Shown: positions 6,574 through 15,208, numbered from the stretch's first letter. The stretch is 37,320 bases of DNA from JBQTIU01 sp052387815 (GCA_052387815.1 JBQTIU010000047.1:1-37320), one strand, 5' to 3'. The notes: generated by a model not told the origin, from the sequence alone. A program made the numbers and translations.

Positions 6574-7355
6574 GGCTGGGTTTCCTCCGTGGTAGTGGGC
6601 GACCCGAGGCCGCGGAACTGGGCCAGCAGGCGTTCGCGACAATCGCGCAAGCCGGCGTCGGTGGCAAGGTTGCGCGGTCGCGGTTGGTGGAGCGCCACCG
6701 TCTCGATCACCCGCGCCGGCTTGTCCGACAGCAGCACGACGCGATCGGCCAGCGTCAGCGCCTCGTCGACGTCGTGGGTCACGAAGACGATGGTCTTGCC
6801 GGTCTGGCGCCAGATCGACACGATTTCGTCGCGCAGCCGGCCGCGCGTCGTCGGATCGAGGGCCGAGAACGGCTCGTCCATGAGCACGATGTCGGGCTCG
6901 ACCGCCAACGCCCGGGCGATCGCCACGCGCTGGCGCTCCCCGCCCGACAGCATCGCCGGGTATTTGTCCCCGTCGCGGCCGAGGCCGACGAGGGCGAGCA
7001 GCTCCAGCGCGCGGGCCCGCATCGCCGCCCGCGACATCCCCCGCAGGCGCAGCTCCATCGCCAGCATCACGTTGCCGAGCGCGGTGCGCCACGGGACCAG
7101 GCGCGGCGACTGGAAGACATAGGCGATCCGGTTCCAGCTCCGATGGGGAGTGGCGCCGGCCACCGTGATCGCCCCGCCGCTGGCCTGCAAGAGATCGCCG
7201 ATCAGCCGCAGCGCCGTCGACTTGCCGCAGCCGCTCGGCCCCAGCAGGCACAGGAACTCCCCGCTGGCGACGGAAAAAGAGAGGCCCGCGTAAACGATTT
7301 CGGCGCCGAACCGGGTGGCGACGGACTCGAAGCGGATGATCTCGGGCGCTGTCAT
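6570..7355 (-). CDS. ABC transporter ATPase, TauB/SsuB family
   Basis: The 261-residue ATPase has Walker A GPSGCGKST, Q-loop FQSPRLVPW, signature LSGGERQRVAIARAL, Walker B IVLMDEPFSALD and the H-loop VTHDVDEAL, all intact. It energises the importer whose binding protein and two permeases follow. I chose the ATG at 7355 (MTAPEII) by comparison with the family. No clear ribosome binding site is visible there, and an extension starting MPTTGRH is possible. It begins 16 bp after the MFS stop and overlaps the next gene as ATGA. Confidence 0.92.
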   Translation of the reverse strand: MTAPEIIRFESVATRFGAEIVYAGLSFSVASGEFLCLLGPSGCGKSTALRLIGDLLQASGGAITVAGATPHRSWNRIAYVFQSPRLVPWRTALGNVMLAMELRLRGMSRAAMRARALELLALVGLGRDGDKYPAMLSGGERQRVAIARALAVEPDIVLMDEPFSALDPTTRGRLRDEIVSIWRQTGKTIVFVTHDVDEALTLADRVVLLSDKPARVIETVALHQPRPRNLATDAGLRDCRERLLAQFRGLGSPTTTEETQP

Positions 7356-7371
7356 GGATGCATGACCCACT

Positions 7372-8643
7372 CTACGATGCCGGCCGGTCGTCGGCATGGC
7401 AAGGTGATTTTCCAGGTTCGAGGCCGTAGGCGCACACGGTGGCGAGGAGGCCGCCCAGGCCGAGGGCGGCGAACGCCCATCCCCACACCGCCGGGCTCGC
7501 TCCCGCCGGGTTGGTCAGATCGAGCACCGCCCCGAAGGCGAGCGGGGCGAGTGCGCCGGCGCCGAACCCGAGGATCGAGCGCAATCCCAAGGCGGCGCCG
7601 AGAAAAGCGGGATGGACCGCCTCGGTGAGCGCGGTCGACAGTACCGGCGAGTCGCCGAGCGCGGCGAAACCGTAGATCGCCCCCACCGCCACGACGATAT
7701 AGATGGGCCAGGCGACGAGCCAGCCGAAGGCGAACGAGCACAGCGCGGCGAGCGCCGCCAGAGCGAGCAGGACCGCCCGCCGCCCGAGGCGGTCCGAGAG
7801 CTGGCCCATGGTCGAGGAGGCGGCGAGGCCGAGGAGGTGGAAAGCGGCCGCGATATAGGCGCCGATCTCGACCGCCCGCAGATCGGCCGCTCCGGAAACG
7901 ACCAGACTCGCGGCGATGAACGCCGGGGTCCACGCCCACATGCCGAGCAGCTCCCAGTTGTGGGCGAGGTAGCCGGCGATCAGCCGCATGGCGCGCCGAT
8001 TGCGGAGCACCGCGGTCGCGAACCGGACCCCCTCGCGGCGCCGATGGACGAGGTTGGTGGTCGCTCGCAAGGCGAGCCACGTCAACAGCCCGCCGAGCAG
8101 CGCGCCCCCGGCGCTGGCGAGGAAGGCCAGGGGATAACCGCCCCAGGGCAGCGCCAGGCCCGAGACCAAGGCCGAGGCGGCGTAGCCAAGCGAGGTGCTG
8201 GCGATCAGCCAGCCCATCGCCGCGCCCCTGCCGGCCGGCGGGTAACGGTCGGCGATCAGCATGATGGCGCCCGCATAGGCGCCGCCGGCCGACAACGCGA
8301 CCAGCGTGTAGAGCACCAGCGCCGTGGCGTAGGAGCGCGCGAACAGGGCGAAGGCGAGCGAGGTTGCGGCGCTGAGGGCGACGGAGAGGAGAACCGTCCG
8401 CTTGGCGCCGATGCGGTCGGCGGCCCACGAAAACACCAGCAGCGACACCCCATAGCCGGCTTGGAAGCCGGTCATGATCGACCCAGCGGCGGTCGCCGAC
8501 ATGTCCCATTCCGACCGCAGGACCGGCAGGCAGGCGGCGTAGGTCATGAACAGGAGATGCAAGAGGGCCCGGGCCAGGCACAGGGAGGCGAGCCACGGGT
8601 CGCGGAGGCCGGGCGCGGGGAGGTCCGACCGCTCAGACTTCAT
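7372..8643 (-). CDS. MFS transporter, about 12 membrane segments
   Basis: The 423-residue protein has the two-times-six helix pattern of the major facilitator superfamily. The cytoplasmic loop signature after helix 2 is DRIGAKRTVLL, repeated in the second half as DRLGRRAVLLAL. Specificity cannot be read; members move organic acids, cyanate, nitrate and drugs. The ATG at 8643 overlaps the stop of the DapA-like gene by 11 nt. Finding an MFS carrier in the same operon as an ABC importer suggests either two affinities for one compound, or uptake by one and export of a product by the other. Confidence 0.88.
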   Translation of the reverse strand: MKSERSDLPAPGLRDPWLASLCLARALLHLLFMTYAACLPVLRSEWDMSATAAGSIMTGFQAGYGVSLLVFSWAADRIGAKRTVLLSVALSAATSLAFALFARSYATALVLYTLVALSAGGAYAGAIMLIADRYPPAGRGAAMGWLIASTSLGYAASALVSGLALPWGGYPLAFLASAGGALLGGLLTWLALRATTNLVHRRREGVRFATAVLRNRRAMRLIAGYLAHNWELLGMWAWTPAFIAASLVVSGAADLRAVEIGAYIAAAFHLLGLAASSTMGQLSDRLGRRAVLLALAALAALCSFAFGWLVAWPIYIVVAVGAIYGFAALGDSPVLSTALTEAVHPAFLGAALGLRSILGFGAGALAPLAFGAVLDLTNPAGASPAVWGWAFAALGLGGLLATVCAYGLEPGKSPCHADDRPAS

Positions 8644-9559
8644 CGCACGCCAGGCTGGCCTGCAACGCCAGTGCGCGGGCGATGAGCGAAGCTGCCGCGC
8701 GGCTCTGGTGGGAGTCGAACTCCGGCACCGGGGGCCGGCAGCGGTCGGTCGCGAAGATGCCTTCGACGTGCCGCAACCGTTTCCAGAACCGGATGCTCAC
8801 GTCGATGTGCTGGTTGGCGAAGGCGAGGATCGGCAGCAGGCGCTCGAACAAGGCCTTGGCTGCCGCGCGCCGGCCGCCGCGGTGCCGCTCGTAGACCGCC
8901 ACATACAGGGGATCGAGGGCGGTGCCCATGAAGGCGTGGACGCCGCGGTCGAGCGCGTCGATCATTTGGCTGACGGCCCAGCCGCCGCTCACGTGCAGGC
9001 GCCCGCCGGTGGCGGCCAGCACGCGGCTGTATTTGGGGCCGGCCAGCGCGGTTTCGAGCTTGAGGCATTGGAAGGCCGGCAGCGCCTCGAACAGCCGGGC
9101 GATGTCCTCGACCGGCAGGCCGCCGCCCGTCCAGTCGAGGTCCTGGATCATCAGGAACCCGGCCCCGGCCGCCGCCAGCTCGGCGAATTCGCGCTTGAGC
9201 GCCGCGCCGGACAGCCCGGCGGGTGCCTGGGCGCAAATACCGGCCGCCCCCACCGCGCCCGCGAGATGCGCCAGCGCGCTCCGCTCGGCCTGGTCGGCGG
9301 CGCTGACCGCGACGACGATCGGCAAGCGCCCGGCGTTCTGATCGGCGACCGTGTCGACGATCAGGCGCTTCTCGTTAAGGCCGAGGCGAGCGGATTCGGC
9401 GGCGAGGGCGAGCACGAGCATGCCGGATGAGCGGGCGGAAATCGTCGCCTCGACCAGCCGGCGCAGGCTCGGGACATCGATGCGGTCGTCGGCGGTAAAG
9501 GGCGTGTTGAGGGACGGCACGATGCCGCGCAAGCCCACCGGACAGGGGTCGGGGCTCAC
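8633..9559 (-). CDS. DapA-family aldolase/lyase (TIM barrel)
   Basis: The 308-residue product follows the dihydrodipicolinate synthase/N-acetylneuraminate lyase family: LRGIVPSLNTPFTADDRID at the N-terminus and the Schiff-base lysine Lys167 in CLKLETA. The conserved active-site tyrosine (PYYxxP in DapA) is not seen; the matching stretch reads CAQAPAG. It is therefore unlikely to be the lysine-pathway enzyme and more likely a catabolic aldolase or dehydratase of unknown substrate. I chose the GTG at 9559 because it overlaps, as GTGA, the stop of a decayed TRAP dctM tail and gives the usual family length. It heads the minus-strand operon down to 3189. Promoter not identified. Confidence 0.82.
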   Translation of the reverse strand: MSPDPCPVGLRGIVPSLNTPFTADDRIDVPSLRRLVEATISARSSGMLVLALAAESARLGLNEKRLIVDTVADQNAGRLPIVVAVSAADQAERSALAHLAGAVGAAGICAQAPAGLSGAALKREFAELAAAGAGFLMIQDLDWTGGGLPVEDIARLFEALPAFQCLKLETALAGPKYSRVLAATGGRLHVSGGWAVSQMIDALDRGVHAFMGTALDPLYVAVYERHRGGRRAAAKALFERLLPILAFANQHIDVSIRFWKRLRHVEGIFATDRCRPPVPEFDSHQSRAAASLIARALALQASLACDEV

Positions 9560-9630
9560 TTCGGACCGTAGCCCAACTGGCCCGCGAGCCAGAGGACGGT
9601 CTCGGGCACGGCGATCATGACCGCGAGCAA
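9556..9630 (-). pseudogene. C-terminal scrap of a lost TRAP dctM gene
   Basis: On the minus strand, just before the DapA-like gene, about 25 codons read PLLAVMIAVPETVLWLAGQLGYGPK and then stop at TGA (9558-9556). The last residues nearly equal the end of the intact DctM at 16677 (VLWLPGQLGYGPK). Nothing else of the gene remains between here and the xdhC-like stop at 9721, so most of dctM was deleted. The GTGA overlap with the next gene shows that the two were once one operon. Confidence 0.65.
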
Positions 9631-9720
9631 CGGCGCAGGTCGCGCCCACCAAGGCGCCGCGATGGCGCGGCGGCGAGCAGCAACGCCGCGACCGAACTCG
9701 CTCGTCTGTCGGTCACATAC

Positions 9721-10599
9721 CTAATTGCTGCAGCAGTCACCGGGGGACACCGCGCCCGAGTCGGCCATATCGGCGGCGACCGGAGCGGCCGCGGCTTGGC
9801 CTTCCCTCGCGCCAACCCCCTGACGCCGCTCGCGAATGACATCGGCAAGGATGGAAACGGCAATTTCTTCCGGGGTCGCCGCCCCGATGTCGATCCCCGC
9901 CGGGGCCCGGAGAGTCGCCACGCGGTCGGCTGCGAGTCCCGACGCCACCAGCTCTTGCTTGAGCTTGGCCGCCTTCTGCCGGCTCGCCACGAAGGCGACA
10001 TAGCGGGCGCCGGCGGCCAGTGCCGCCGCCAAGGCCTCGCGGTCCCGCCTGCCCTGCGCGGCAACGACGACGAACGCCGAGCCAATGCGCGGCAGTTCGG
10101 CGAGCGCGAACCCGTCGATACGGCGGTCGGCGTTGGGAAACAGGCCGGCGTCGCTCGCCAGGCCGGCGACCGAAACCGCGAAGCCGACCCGTATGGCCAG
10201 GTCGCACAGCGCCTGCGCGGTCGGAGAAGCACCGGCGATCACCAGCGCGGGACGCGGCAGCACGGGCTCGATGAACAGCTCCACCGTGCCGCCGCTGGGG
10301 CAAACGTTCCGGTACTCCTCGCGACCGTCCGCCGTCGGCTCGGGCGCTCCGGGGCGAATGCGGATCAGCCGGGAACGGCCGTCGACCAGCGCCGCGGCCG
10401 CGGCATCCTTCGCCGCGCCGAGGGTGCAACCGCCACCGATCCAGCCGACGACCGAGCCGTCGGCGCGGATTACCGCCTTGGCTCCGGCCTTGGCGCTGGT
10501 CGCGTCCTCGGTGTGGACCACCGTGGCGACGGCAAAGGGTTGCAGATCGCCCTTCATCCGCGCCATGCAATCGATGATGTCGCCCGTATCCGTCACCAT
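9721..10599 (-). CDS. XdhC/CoxF-family maturation protein for CO dehydrogenase
   Basis: The 292-residue protein has the N-terminal XdhC_CoxI domain with the GWIGGGCTL motif (Cys58) and a C-terminal Rossmann-like domain (VIAGASPTAQAL at about 130-145). Family members bind molybdenum cofactor, protect it during sulfuration and pass it to xanthine or CO dehydrogenase. In the classic cox cluster the homologues are CoxF and CoxI; which one this corresponds to I cannot say. I chose the ATG at 10599, with GGAG 6 nt upstream, over a TTG four codons earlier. It is the last gene of the cox operon, 31 bp after coxE. It ends DCCSN, with two adjacent cysteines that could bind metal. Confidence 0.85.
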   Translation of the reverse strand: MVTDTGDIIDCMARMKGDLQPFAVATVVHTEDATSAKAGAKAVIRADGSVVGWIGGGCTLGAAKDAAAAALVDGRSRLIRIRPGAPEPTADGREEYRNVCPSGGTVELFIEPVLPRPALVIAGASPTAQALCDLAIRVGFAVSVAGLASDAGLFPNADRRIDGFALAELPRIGSAFVVVAAQGRRDREALAAALAAGARYVAFVASRQKAAKLKQELVASGLAADRVATLRAPAGIDIGAATPEEIAVSILADVIRERRQGVGAREGQAAAAPVAADMADSGAVSPGDCCSN

Positions 10600-10630
10600 G
10601 CCGATCTCCAACGCTTGCGCGGCGCCACCC

Positions 10631-11818
10631 TCAGAGGCGGGCCAGATATTCCTCCAGCGCGGCCAAGCTGTCGAGGTTGTGCGCCGGAGCGAACAAGTCG
10701 ACCAGCGGCAGCGCCGCCTTCATCCCTTCCGCGACCGGCTCGAAACCCGTCCAACCGATCATCGGATTGAGCCAGATCACTCGACGCGCGCGACGTCGGA
10801 TCGGGCGGAGCTGCTCGGCCAGCAGCGCTGGCGCCCCGGTGTCGTAGCCATCGCTGACGATCATCGCCACCGTTCGCCGGTTCAGCACGCCGGCCGCGTA
10901 GTTGCGGTTGAACGTGGCCAGGCATTCGCCGATCTTGGTGCCGCCCGACCAGCCGGCCGACAGCAGCGACAGCTTGTCCAGCGCCCGCTCGACGTTCCGT
11001 TCGCGCAGGGCCGGCCCGATATGAACGAGCCGCGTATGAAAGACGAAGGCATCGGCCTGGCGAAAGTCGTCGATGACGCAGCGGATGAAACGGACGAAGA
11101 AGGCGCTGTAGAGGCTCATCGAGCCGCTGGCATCGAGGATGACCACGAGGCGCAGCGGCTGCGGCCGGCGCACGCGGAAGGCGAGCCGCATCGGCACGCC
11201 GCCGTAACGCAGACTGCGATGGATGGAGTTGCGCAGGTCCAGCCGGCGGCCGCGCGCGCGCGCGCGCGCGCGCCGGGTCAGCCGGTAACGCATGCGCGCC
11301 GCGAGCCGTTCGGTGAGGTCGTGGATGCGCGCGAGCTCGGTTGGGTCGTTGATGTGGCGCAGGTCGGTCGCGGCCAACACCTCCGCCGCGCTGGCCGCTT
11401 GCGCCCCGCCCTCGCCGCGGCCGCCGGCGCTCGCGTCGTCGCCCTCGACCCGGTCCGGCGTGGCGGACGGACCGGGCGGCGCGCCGCCGGCTAGCAGCCG
11501 GCGCACCGCGCTTGGCCCGACCTCGCCGCTCGCCCGGACCGCGCGCTTCCTGCCAACGCCGAGCCAGTAGGCGTCGAACAGCTCGTCGAAGCGCTGCCAA
11601 TCGTTGCGGCACGAGCACAGCAGCATGCGCAGGCTCCGGCGCAGGTCGCCGGGCGCGACGAGATCGATGCTGCGGGCCACCCGGGCGGCATCCACCGCCT
11701 CCGTGATCCCGACCGGAAAGGCGTGGTCGCGCAGCAGCCGCACGAATCCGACCAGTCGGGCGACGATCGAATTGCGCGGCGCGCCGCCGCCCCCGGGATG
11801 GGCGACGATCGCGGTCAT
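10631..11818 (-). CDS. coxE: CoxE, VWA-domain partner of CoxD
   Basis: The 395-residue protein has a C-terminal von Willebrand A domain with the metal site DASGSMS (229-235) and further conserved segments SAGWSGGTKIG and SDGYDTG. The N-terminal third is the helical CoxE region; residues 95-145 are low-complexity Gly/Ala. With the AAA+ ATPase CoxD, CoxE is required to build the copper-sulfur-molybdenum centre of CO dehydrogenase after folding. The ATG at 11818 overlaps the coxD stop as ATGA. Odd point: a (CG)11 run encodes RARARARG at about 183-190 and could slip. Confidence 0.9.
   Translation of the reverse strand: MTAIVAHPGGGGAPRNSIVARLVGFVRLLRDHAFPVGITEAVDAARVARSIDLVAPGDLRRSLRMLLCSCRNDWQRFDELFDAYWLGVGRKRAVRASGEVGPSAVRRLLAGGAPPGPSATPDRVEGDDASAGGRGEGGAQAASAAEVLAATDLRHINDPTELARIHDLTERLAARMRYRLTRRARARARGRRLDLRNSIHRSLRYGGVPMRLAFRVRRPQPLRLVVILDASGSMSLYSAFFVRFIRCVIDDFRQADAFVFHTRLVHIGPALRERNVERALDKLSLLSAGWSGGTKIGECLATFNRNYAAGVLNRRTVAMIVSDGYDTGAPALLAEQLRPIRRRARRVIWLNPMIGWTGFEPVAEGMKAALPLVDLFAPAHNLDSLAALEEYLARL
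11251..11272. repeat. (CG)11 dinucleotide tract inside coxE
   Basis: Eleven CG repeats (22 bp) lie in the coding sequence of coxE and encode alternating Arg and Ala. Such runs can adopt Z-form and slip by 2 bp, which would frameshift coxE before its VWA domain. Confidence 0.85.
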
Positions 11819-12729
11819 CGCGCCCTGCCGACCAGCCGCTCGACCACTTCGATCGACAGCGCCTGCCGGTCTTCCTTGGTCTTCAGCAGACAGAGCAGGC
11901 TGTCGTGCACCGCGTTGGGGATATCGCCGAGATCATGCACGCCGAAGCCGATCAGCGCGCGCGCCCACTCGAGTGTCTCCGCCACCCCCGGTTTCTTGCG
12001 CAAATCGAGCCGGCGCACCGCCTGGATGAAGCCGACGATCTGGCTGGCCAGATGCTGTTCGATCCCGGGAATGCGCGCGGTGACGATGCGCAGTTCCTTG
12101 TCCTGCGAGGGATGGTCCACGAAGTGATAGAGGCACCGGCGGCGCAACGCGTCGCTCAACTCCCGCGTCGCGTTCGAGGTCAGCACCACATAGGGTATGG
12201 ACTTGGCCTTGATCGTCCCGAGTTCGGGGATGCTGACTTGGAAGTCGGAGAGCAGTTCCAGCAGATAGGCCTCGAACTCCTCATCGGCGCGGTCGACCTC
12301 GTCGATCAGCAGCACCGGCGGCTCGTCCATGCTGATCGCCTGCAACAGCGGGCGGCGCAGCAGGAACTCCGCTTCGAAAATGTGCCGCTCCTTGTCTTCG
12401 GCCGAGACGTTCTCGCTCTCCCAGATCTTGATGGCGAGAAGCTGGCGTTGATAGTTCCACTCGTAGACCGCCGCGTTGGCGTCGAGTCCTTCGTAGCATT
12501 GCAGGCGGATCAGCGGGCGAGCGAGTACGCTGGCCATCGCCTTCGCCACCTCGGTCTTGCCGACCCCGGCGTCGCCCTCGAGCAGGAGCGGGCGCTCGAG
12601 CGTCTGCATCAGCAGCAGCGCCATCGCCAGCTCGGGATCGGCGATGTAGCCCGCCTCGGCGAACCGCCGTTGCAGATCCTCGCGCGAAGCCAGCCGGTCC
12701 TGGCTGCGCTCCGCAGACGCCTGCGTCAT
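11815..12729 (-). CDS. coxD: CoxD, MoxR-type AAA+ ATPase
   Basis: The 304-residue ATPase has Walker A GDAGVGKT (52-59), Walker B VLLIDEVD (139-146) and the sensor segment VLTSNATRELSDALRRRCLY, the layout of MoxR proteins that pair with VWA partners. In Afipia (Oligotropha) carboxidovorans CoxD is needed to insert sulfur and copper at the molybdenum centre of CoxL. It starts 79 bp after coxL, a gap with a strong hairpin, and overlaps coxE as ATGA. The ATG at 12729 gives a normal N-terminus. Confidence 0.93.
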   Translation of the reverse strand: MTQASAERSQDRLASREDLQRRFAEAGYIADPELAMALLLMQTLERPLLLEGDAGVGKTEVAKAMASVLARPLIRLQCYEGLDANAAVYEWNYQRQLLAIKIWESENVSAEDKERHIFEAEFLLRRPLLQAISMDEPPVLLIDEVDRADEEFEAYLLELLSDFQVSIPELGTIKAKSIPYVVLTSNATRELSDALRRRCLYHFVDHPSQDKELRIVTARIPGIEQHLASQIVGFIQAVRRLDLRKKPGVAETLEWARALIGFGVHDLGDIPNAVHDSLLCLLKTKEDRQALSIEVVERLVGRAR

Positions 12730-12753
12730 CCTATACCAAGATGGTCATGCCCG

Positions 12754-12772
12754 GTGCGGCCCGCGGCCGCAC
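12754..12772. other. Hairpin in the coxL-coxD gap
   Basis: GTGCGGCC and GGCCGCAC form a perfect 8-bp stem around a 3-nt loop. There is no run of T after it on the minus strand, so it is not a standard terminator. It may stabilise the coxMSL part of the message or lower expression of coxDE. The flank AAGATGGTCATGCCCGG resembles a dispersed repeat common in alphaproteobacteria. Confidence 0.5.
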
Positions 12773-12808
12773 GCGGGAAAATCCCAAGATATCCGATCGT
12801 CGGGCGGC

Positions 12809-15208
12809 TCAGCGATCGATACCGAGCGCGTTGCACTTGCGCCACACCCGCCACGCGGTATGCGGCATCGGCAGGTGGGTGACGCCGAGATGCGCCAAGG
12901 CGTCGATCACCGCGTTGGAGAAGGCCGGCACGCCGCCGACGTTCGGCGATTCGCCCACGCCCTTCGCCCCGATCGGGTGGTGGGGGCTCGGCGTCACCGT
13001 CTCGTCCAACTCCCACACCGGGGTCTCGACCGCGGTCGGCAGGAAGTAGTCGAGGAAGGTGACGCCCTGGATATTGCCGGTTTCGTCGAACACCAGTTCC
13101 TGTCCCATGGCGATGCCGAACGCCTCGGTCAGGCCACCGTGGATCTGGCCCTCGACGATCATCGGATTGATGCGGGTCCCGCAGTCGTCGACGCCAAAAA
13201 AGCGGCGGATCTTCGTCTCGCCGATGAAGGGGTCGATATCGACCACGCAAACATAGGCGCCGAAGGGATAGGTCATGTTGGGCGGATCGTAGTATTCCAC
13301 CGCCTCCAAGCCCGGCTCCATCCCGGCGGGAGGATTGTGGTAGGCGGCCCAGGCGATCTCCTTCATGGTCGCCGTCTTCTCGGGCAAGCCCTTGACGCGG
13401 AAGCGATCGACGTCCCATTCGAGGTCGTTCTCGCTCACTTCCAGCAGGTGCGCGGCCAGGGCGCGCGCCTTGGCCCGGATCTTGCGCCCGGCCTTGGCGG
13501 CGGCCGCGGCCCCTACCGGGGTCGTGCGCGAGCCATAGGTGCCAAGGCCATAAGGCGCCGTATTCGTATCGCCCTCCTCCACCATGATCGCCTCGGCCGG
13601 GATCCCCGTCTCGGTGGCGAGGATTTGGGCATAGGTCGTTTCGTGCCCCTGACCCTGCGACTTGGTGCCGAAGCGGGCAATGGCCGACCCGGTGGGATGG
13701 ACGCGGATCTCGCAACTCTCAAACATGCCGACGCCGAGGATGTCGCAGTTCTTCATCGGACCGGCGCCGACGATCTCGGTGAAGGTGGCGATACCGATGC
13801 CCATCAACTCGCCGCGCTTGCGCTTGTCCGCCTGCTCGCGCCGCAGCGCCGGGTAGTCGACGGCCGCGAGCGCCTTCTTGAGGGCGGCCGGGTAGTTGCC
13901 GCTGTCGTACTCCCAGCCCAACGCGGACTGGTAGGGAAACTGCTCGGGCCGGATGAAATTGCGGAACCGGATTTCCGCTTTGTCGATGCCGGTCTTCTGC
14001 GCCAGCACATCGATCATTCGTTCGATCAGGTAGGCCGCTTCGGTGACCCGGAAGGAGCAGCGGTAGGCGACGCCGCCGGGCGCCTTGTTGGTATAGACCC
14101 CATCCACCGTGACGTGGGCCGCGGCGATGTCGTAGCTGCCGGTCACGATGTTGAAGAATCCGGCCGGCCACTTGCTCGGCTGCGCGTGCGAGTTGAAGGC
14201 GCCGTGGTCGGCCAGCGCCTTGACCCGCAGGGCCCGGATGCGGCCGTCCTTGTCGGCGGCCAGCTCGCCGGTCATGTGGTAGTCGCGCGCGAAGGCGGTG
14301 GTGGACAAGTTGTCGAGGCGGCTCTCCACCCACTTGACCGGGCGGCCGAGCACGATGGAAGCGACCGTGGCGCAGACATAACCGGGATAGGCGCCGACCT
14401 TGCCGCCGAAGCCACCGCCGATGTCCGGCGAAATCACGCGGATCTTGGCCTCGGGTAAACCGGAGATCAGCGAGACGACCGTGCGCACCACGTGCGGCGC
14501 CTGGAACGTGCCATACAAGGTGAGTTCGCCTCGCACCTTGTCGAAGGAAGCGACGCAGCCGCAGGTCTCGAGCGGACAGGGATGGACGCGCGGGTAGGAA
14601 ATTTGCTCCTCGACGGTAACGGCGGCCGCCTTGAAGGCAAGGTCGGTCGCCTCCTTGTCGCCGATCTCCCAACTGAAGATGTGGTTCGGATGTCGGCGCG
14701 GCCCCTGGCCGACCTCGTTCTTGCCGGCCGCGTCCTCGCGCAGGATCGGAGCGCCGGCGGCCATCGCCTTATGCGGGTCGACGATGGCGGGCAGTTGCTC
14801 GTACTCGACCTCGACCAGGCCGATGGCGTCCGCCGCGATGTAGCGGTCGTCGGCGACCACGAACACCACTTCCTGATTCTGGAAATGGACCTTCTTGTCG
14901 GCGAGCACCGCCTGGACGTCGCCGGCCAGGGTCGGCATCCAGTGCAAGTTGAGCGGCTTGAGGTCGTCGGCCGTGAGCACCGCGCGCACGCCCGGCAGCG
15001 CCTTGGCTTTCTCCGCCTTGATCGACTTGATGCGGGCGTGGGCCATCGGGCTGCGCACGAAGTCGCCGAACAGCGTGCCCGGCAGCTTGACGTCGTCGAC
15101 GTAATTTCCCTTTCCCTGGATGAAGCGCGCGTCCTCGACCCGCTTGCGGCTGTGTCCGACACCGCACAGCTTGCGTTCGCGGTCCAGCTTGTCGGCGACC
15201 TCGTTCAT
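12809..15208 (-). CDS. coxL: CoxL, molybdenum subunit of form I aerobic CO dehydrogenase
   Basis: The 799-residue subunit carries the form I signature AYRCSFR at 381-387, where Cys384 holds the copper of the Cu-S-Mo centre. The molybdopterin segment GGGFGGK is at 264-270 and the catalytic glutamate Glu753 is in GVGES. Form II enzymes have AYRGAGR instead, so this should be a true CO oxidiser (CO + H2O to CO2 + 2 electrons + 2 protons). The complex is a CoxL2M2S2 dimer on the cytoplasmic face of the membrane, feeding electrons to quinone. The ATG at 15208 overlaps the coxS stop as ATGA. Length and domain order match known CoxL of about 800 residues. Confidence 0.97.
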   Translation of the reverse strand: MNEVADKLDRERKLCGVGHSRKRVEDARFIQGKGNYVDDVKLPGTLFGDFVRSPMAHARIKSIKAEKAKALPGVRAVLTADDLKPLNLHWMPTLAGDVQAVLADKKVHFQNQEVVFVVADDRYIAADAIGLVEVEYEQLPAIVDPHKAMAAGAPILREDAAGKNEVGQGPRRHPNHIFSWEIGDKEATDLAFKAAAVTVEEQISYPRVHPCPLETCGCVASFDKVRGELTLYGTFQAPHVVRTVVSLISGLPEAKIRVISPDIGGGFGGKVGAYPGYVCATVASIVLGRPVKWVESRLDNLSTTAFARDYHMTGELAADKDGRIRALRVKALADHGAFNSHAQPSKWPAGFFNIVTGSYDIAAAHVTVDGVYTNKAPGGVAYRCSFRVTEAAYLIERMIDVLAQKTGIDKAEIRFRNFIRPEQFPYQSALGWEYDSGNYPAALKKALAAVDYPALRREQADKRKRGELMGIGIATFTEIVGAGPMKNCDILGVGMFESCEIRVHPTGSAIARFGTKSQGQGHETTYAQILATETGIPAEAIMVEEGDTNTAPYGLGTYGSRTTPVGAAAAAKAGRKIRAKARALAAHLLEVSENDLEWDVDRFRVKGLPEKTATMKEIAWAAYHNPPAGMEPGLEAVEYYDPPNMTYPFGAYVCVVDIDPFIGETKIRRFFGVDDCGTRINPMIVEGQIHGGLTEAFGIAMGQELVFDETGNIQGVTFLDYFLPTAVETPVWELDETVTPSPHHPIGAKGVGESPNVGGVPAFSNAVIDALAHLGVTHLPMPHTAWRVWRKCNALGIDR

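Noticed and set aside
5452..7122. 556-codon plus-strand frame opposite the ABC binding protein and ATPase
   Set aside because: Walker and signature motifs are on the minus strand; this frame is low-complexity and spans three genes.
12754..12772. Rho-independent terminator after coxL
   Set aside because: No T-run follows the stem on the minus strand, and coxD and coxE need to be expressed with coxL.
12809..15208. Form II (CoxL-like, unknown function) assignment of the large subunit
   Set aside because: The loop reads AYRCSFR with the copper-binding cysteine, not AYRGAGR.
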